This document shows, piece by piece, positions 5,457 to 7,789 of a stretch of 7,789 bases of DNA. Origin of the DNA: an uncultured Eubacteriales bacterium (GTDB lineage: Bacteria > Bacillota > Clostridia > Oscillospirales > Oscillospiraceae); the NCBI GenBank assembly GCA_958427375.1, contig CAUABY010000095.1:1-7789 (forward strand), given 5' to 3'. Made by a program: the position numbers and the translations under genes. Below the pieces are notes generated by a model, which saw nothing but the letters and a program-made list of their open reading frames with translations, was not told the origin of the DNA and searched no databases. Positions within the stretch are counted from its first letter, which is position 1, and every line of letters begins with the position of its first letter.

Positions 5457-7376
5457 ATGGGTAAGAAACAGTTTAAAGCTGAGTCAAAGCGTCTTTTGGA
5501 TTTGATGATTAACTCAATATACACGAACAAGGAGATTTTCCTGCGTGAAATTCTCTCCAACGCGTCCGACGCTATTGACAAGCTGTGCTACATGTCGCTG
5601 ACGGATGAAAACGTGGGCCTCAACCGCGACGATTTCAAAATTGATATCATTGTGGACAAAGAGGCGCGCACCATCACCGTGCGCGACAACGGCATCGGCA
5701 TGACCGCTGACGAGGCGGAGAACAATCTCGGCGTTATCGCCAAGAGCGGCTCTCTGGCTTTCAAGGGCGAGATGGACAAGGACAAGGGCGAGGCGGAGGA
5801 TCTCTCCATAATCGGCCAGTTCGGCGTGGGCTTCTACTCGGCGTTCATGGTGTCTGACGAAGTGACGGTCATCACGCGCAAATACGGCGAGGAGCAGGGC
5901 GTCAAGTGGACAAGCCGCGGCGCGGACGGCTACACCGTGACCGAGTGCGATAAAGACACCGTCGGCACCGATGTTATCATGCACATAAAGCCCGACACTG
6001 AGGAGGAGATTTACGGCTCTTACCTTGAGGTGTGGAAGATTAAAGCGCTGGTGAAAAAGTACTCCGACTATGTGCGTTGGCCGATTAAAATGGACATTGA
6101 GCATCAGGAGCGCTTTGAGACCGGCGAGAAGAACGACGACGGTTCGCCCAAGTACGATTACAAGATGGTCACGGAGAACGAGACTATCAACAGCATGATA
6201 CCCATCTGGCAGCGCAGCAAAAACGAAGTTACCGACGATGACTGCATCGCCTTCTACAAAGAGCAAAACCGCGAGCGCAAGGATCCCTGCGCGCTTGTGC
6301 GCATAAACGCCGAGGGCGCGGTGAGCTACAAGGCCATGCTCTTCGTCCCCGGTGAGGAGAACGAGAACGCTTTCACCATGGACAACAAGGGCGGCATCAC
6401 GCTCTACTCCAACGGCGTTATGATTATGGAAAAGTGCGACAAGCTTGTGCACGACTACTTCTCCTTCGTCAAGGGTGTGGTCGACTCCCCCGACCTGTCG
6501 CTGAACATCTCGCGTGAGATTTTGCAGCACGACAGGCAGCTTCGCATCATAGGCCAGAACCTTGAAAAGCGCATCAAGGGCGAGCTTGAAAAGCTCATGC
6601 GCGAGGACAAGGAGAAGTATGAGGAGTTCTTCAAGAACTTCGGCATACACCTCAAGTGCGGCGTGTGCGACGAGTACGGCCGCTACAAGGATTTTCTGCG
6701 CGACCTGCTTATATTCTACACCTCCGACGAGCGTCAGATTACGCTCAAGGAATATGTGGAGAACATGCCGGAGAGCCAGAAGGTCATCTACTTCGCCTCC
6801 GCCGACACCGTGAAGCACGCCATGAGCCTGCCGCAGTGCAAGGAGGTCAAGAGCCGCGGCTATGAGCTTATCTACCTTACAAGTCCGCTGGATGAGATGG
6901 TGCTTGAGTATTTGCAGGATCAGGACGGCAAGCGTTTTTGCAACGTTGTCACCGACGACCTCGGCTTTGACACCGAGGAGGACAAGAAAGCCGCCGAGGA
7001 GCGCGACATCGAGAACAAGGACTTTCTCGACTTCGTCAAGGACGCAAACGGCGAGGCCATTGCCAAGGCCAAGCTCTCCAACAAGCTTGCGGACATGCCC
7101 TGCTCACTGACAACTGAGGGCGGCATCACGCTGGAGATGGAGAAGTATTTCCGCCGCGGACCGAGCGAGGAGATGCGCAAGGTGCGCGCAACGCGCGTTC
7201 TTGAGCTCAACGCCGAGCACAAGGCTGTCAAGGCGATGAAGAGCGCCTTTGACTCCGGCGACAAGGAGCGCGCCGGGCATCTTGCCAAGGTGCTTGAGAC
7301 CCTCGCTGAGATGATGGCCGGCTGTGAGATTGAGGATCCCGCGGGCTTTGTCATCATGGTGAGCGACCTCTTTTAA
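5457..7376 (+). CDS. htpG: Molecular chaperone HtpG (Hsp90)
   Basis: The 639-aa product is a full-length bacterial Hsp90, a cytoplasmic ATP-dependent dimeric chaperone that remodels client proteins. The N-terminal GHKL ATPase is complete: FLREILSNASDA carries the catalytic Glu (E31) and Mg-binding Asn (N35), DNGIGM carries the adenine-contacting Asp (D77), and IGQFGVGFYSAF (118-129) forms the lid glycine motif. The middle domain holds NISREILQ with R353 at the position of the ATP-contacting Arg. The C-terminal dimerisation part ends without an MEEVD tail, as in bacteria. The ATG at 5457 is preferred because GGAGG lies 14 nt upstream. An in-frame GTG at 5397 falls inside the promoter, upstream of the -10, and cannot be on the transcript. 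The gene is divergent from the BlaI-family operon. Confidence 0.97.
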   Translation: MGKKQFKAESKRLLDLMINSIYTNKEIFLREILSNASDAIDKLCYMSLTDENVGLNRDDFKIDIIVDKEARTITVRDNGIGMTADEAENNLGVIAKSGSLAFKGEMDKDKGEAEDLSIIGQFGVGFYSAFMVSDEVTVITRKYGEEQGVKWTSRGADGYTVTECDKDTVGTDVIMHIKPDTEEEIYGSYLEVWKIKALVKKYSDYVRWPIKMDIEHQERFETGEKNDDGSPKYDYKMVTENETINSMIPIWQRSKNEVTDDDCIAFYKEQNRERKDPCALVRINAEGAVSYKAMLFVPGEENENAFTMDNKGGITLYSNGVMIMEKCDKLVHDYFSFVKGVVDSPDLSLNISREILQHDRQLRIIGQNLEKRIKGELEKLMREDKEKYEEFFKNFGIHLKCGVCDEYGRYKDFLRDLLIFYTSDERQITLKEYVENMPESQKVIYFASADTVKHAMSLPQCKEVKSRGYELIYLTSPLDEMVLEYLQDQDGKRFCNVVTDDLGFDTEEDKKAAEERDIENKDFLDFVKDANGEAIAKAKLSNKLADMPCSLTTEGGITLEMEKYFRRGPSEEMRKVRATRVLELNAEHKAVKAMKSAFDSGDKERAGHLAKVLETLAEMMAGCEIEDPAGFVIMVSDLF

Positions 7377-7447
7377 TGCATAGTTATTCTTCCCCCGCGC
7401 GGGCATATTAATATAAGGTTCAAAAAAGCTTTGGAGAAAACCGATTT

Positions 7448-7789
7448 ATGAAAAAACGGCTTGGAATATACATCCATATACCGTTCTGCGCAAGCAAGTG
7501 CTCATACTGCGATTTCTACTCTCTCGCGGGCTGTGAGCACATGATGCCGGACTATCTGGACGCGCTTATCGCGCATATTGAGGAGTCCACGGCGGCAATA
7601 AAAAACTATGAGGTGGACACAATATACTTTGGCGGCGGCACGCCGAGCTTTTACGGCGCTGAGAGAATAGGCGAAATTTTCAACGCGCTGAAAATGAACG
7701 GCAATGTGCGCATGGATGCCGAGGTCACTGTGGAGTGCAACCCCGACAGTGTGAGTCTCGCCTCGCTCAAGGCATTGAGAGAAGAGGGC
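7448..7789 (+). CDS. hemW: HemW-like radical SAM protein, N-terminal part (3' end outside window)
   Basis: The frame from the ATG at 7448 stays open to the window edge (114 codons). IYIHIPFCASKCSYCDFYS carries the radical SAM CxxxCxxC cluster site (C14, C18, C21) followed by Asp-Phe. HemN, the anaerobic coproporphyrinogen III dehydrogenase, has another Cys at the Phe position, so this pattern favours HemW, a haem chaperone-like protein often mis-annotated as HemN. VDTIYFGGGTPS (56-67) gives the SAM-binding glycine motif, and VTVECNPDS matches the next conserved strand. GGAG lies 11 nt upstream of the start. The gene follows htpG by 71 nt in the same direction with no convincing terminator, so read-through is possible. 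The C-terminal HemW domain is outside the window. Confidence 0.9.
   Translation, partial: MKKRLGIYIHIPFCASKCSYCDFYSLAGCEHMMPDYLDALIAHIEESTAAIKNYEVDTIYFGGGTPSFYGAERIGEIFNALKMNGNVRMDAEVTVECNPDSVSLASLKALREEG

Noticed and set aside
5514..6818. 434-codon open frame on the minus strand inside htpG
   Set aside because: It lies wholly antisense to a complete, unmistakable Hsp90 gene, shows no family motif, and its Leu/Val/His-rich composition is what the reverse frame of a Glu/Lys/Asp-rich GC-biased gene gives.
7391..7404. CCCGCGCGGG palindrome between htpG and hemW as a terminator
   Set aside because: The 10-bp palindrome leaves no room for a loop without losing most of the stem, and no T-tract follows it.

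Overview
The window looks like a chromosomal segment of an anaerobic, gut-type member of the Clostridia (Oscillospirales-like). This rests on Gram-positive style Shine-Dalgarno sites, a lipoprotein with a typical lipobox, a BlaI/M56 regulatory pair, an htpG and hemW of clostridial character, moderately high G+C coding sequence, and a dispersed palindromic repeat (GTCAGC-TTC-GCTGAC followed by GCTCCCTT..AAGGGAGC) that I recall from this group. The taxonomic call is an inference.

Layout: (1) 1-138, the 3' end of a rightward DUF559-type gene whose stop codon lies inside the dispersed repeat (118-162), followed by a strong hairpin at 195-228. (2) 295-5248, a leftward three-gene cluster. In transcription order it encodes a BlaI/MecI/CopY-family repressor, a BlaR1-like M56 metalloprotease of 924 aa, and a 585-aa lipoprotein. 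Gaps are 5 nt and 44 nt, with no terminator between them. (3) 5249-5456, a divergent regulatory region. It holds a consensus promoter for the leftward operon flanked by two near-identical TACA-N2-TGTC operator-like repeats, and an extended -10 promoter for the rightward gene. (4) 5457-7376, htpG (Hsp90). (5) 7448 to the window end, the 5' part of hemW.

The most interesting unit is the leftward operon. The protease has the BlaR1 membrane plan and an intact HELEH...E zinc site, but the extracellular penicillin-binding sensor is missing. In its place are two tandem right-handed beta-helix modules. The next gene encodes a lipoprotein with the same double module, collinear with the protease's C-terminal half, including the hydrophobic segment, Cys and Pro/Ala linker before it. 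The likely logic, by analogy with BlaR1-BlaI, is that an envelope signal sensed by the beta-helix activates the cytoplasmic protease, which relieves repression of the operon and so of the paralogous surface lipoprotein. The ligand and the wider regulon cannot be read from this window. htpG and hemW appear to be ordinary housekeeping neighbours.
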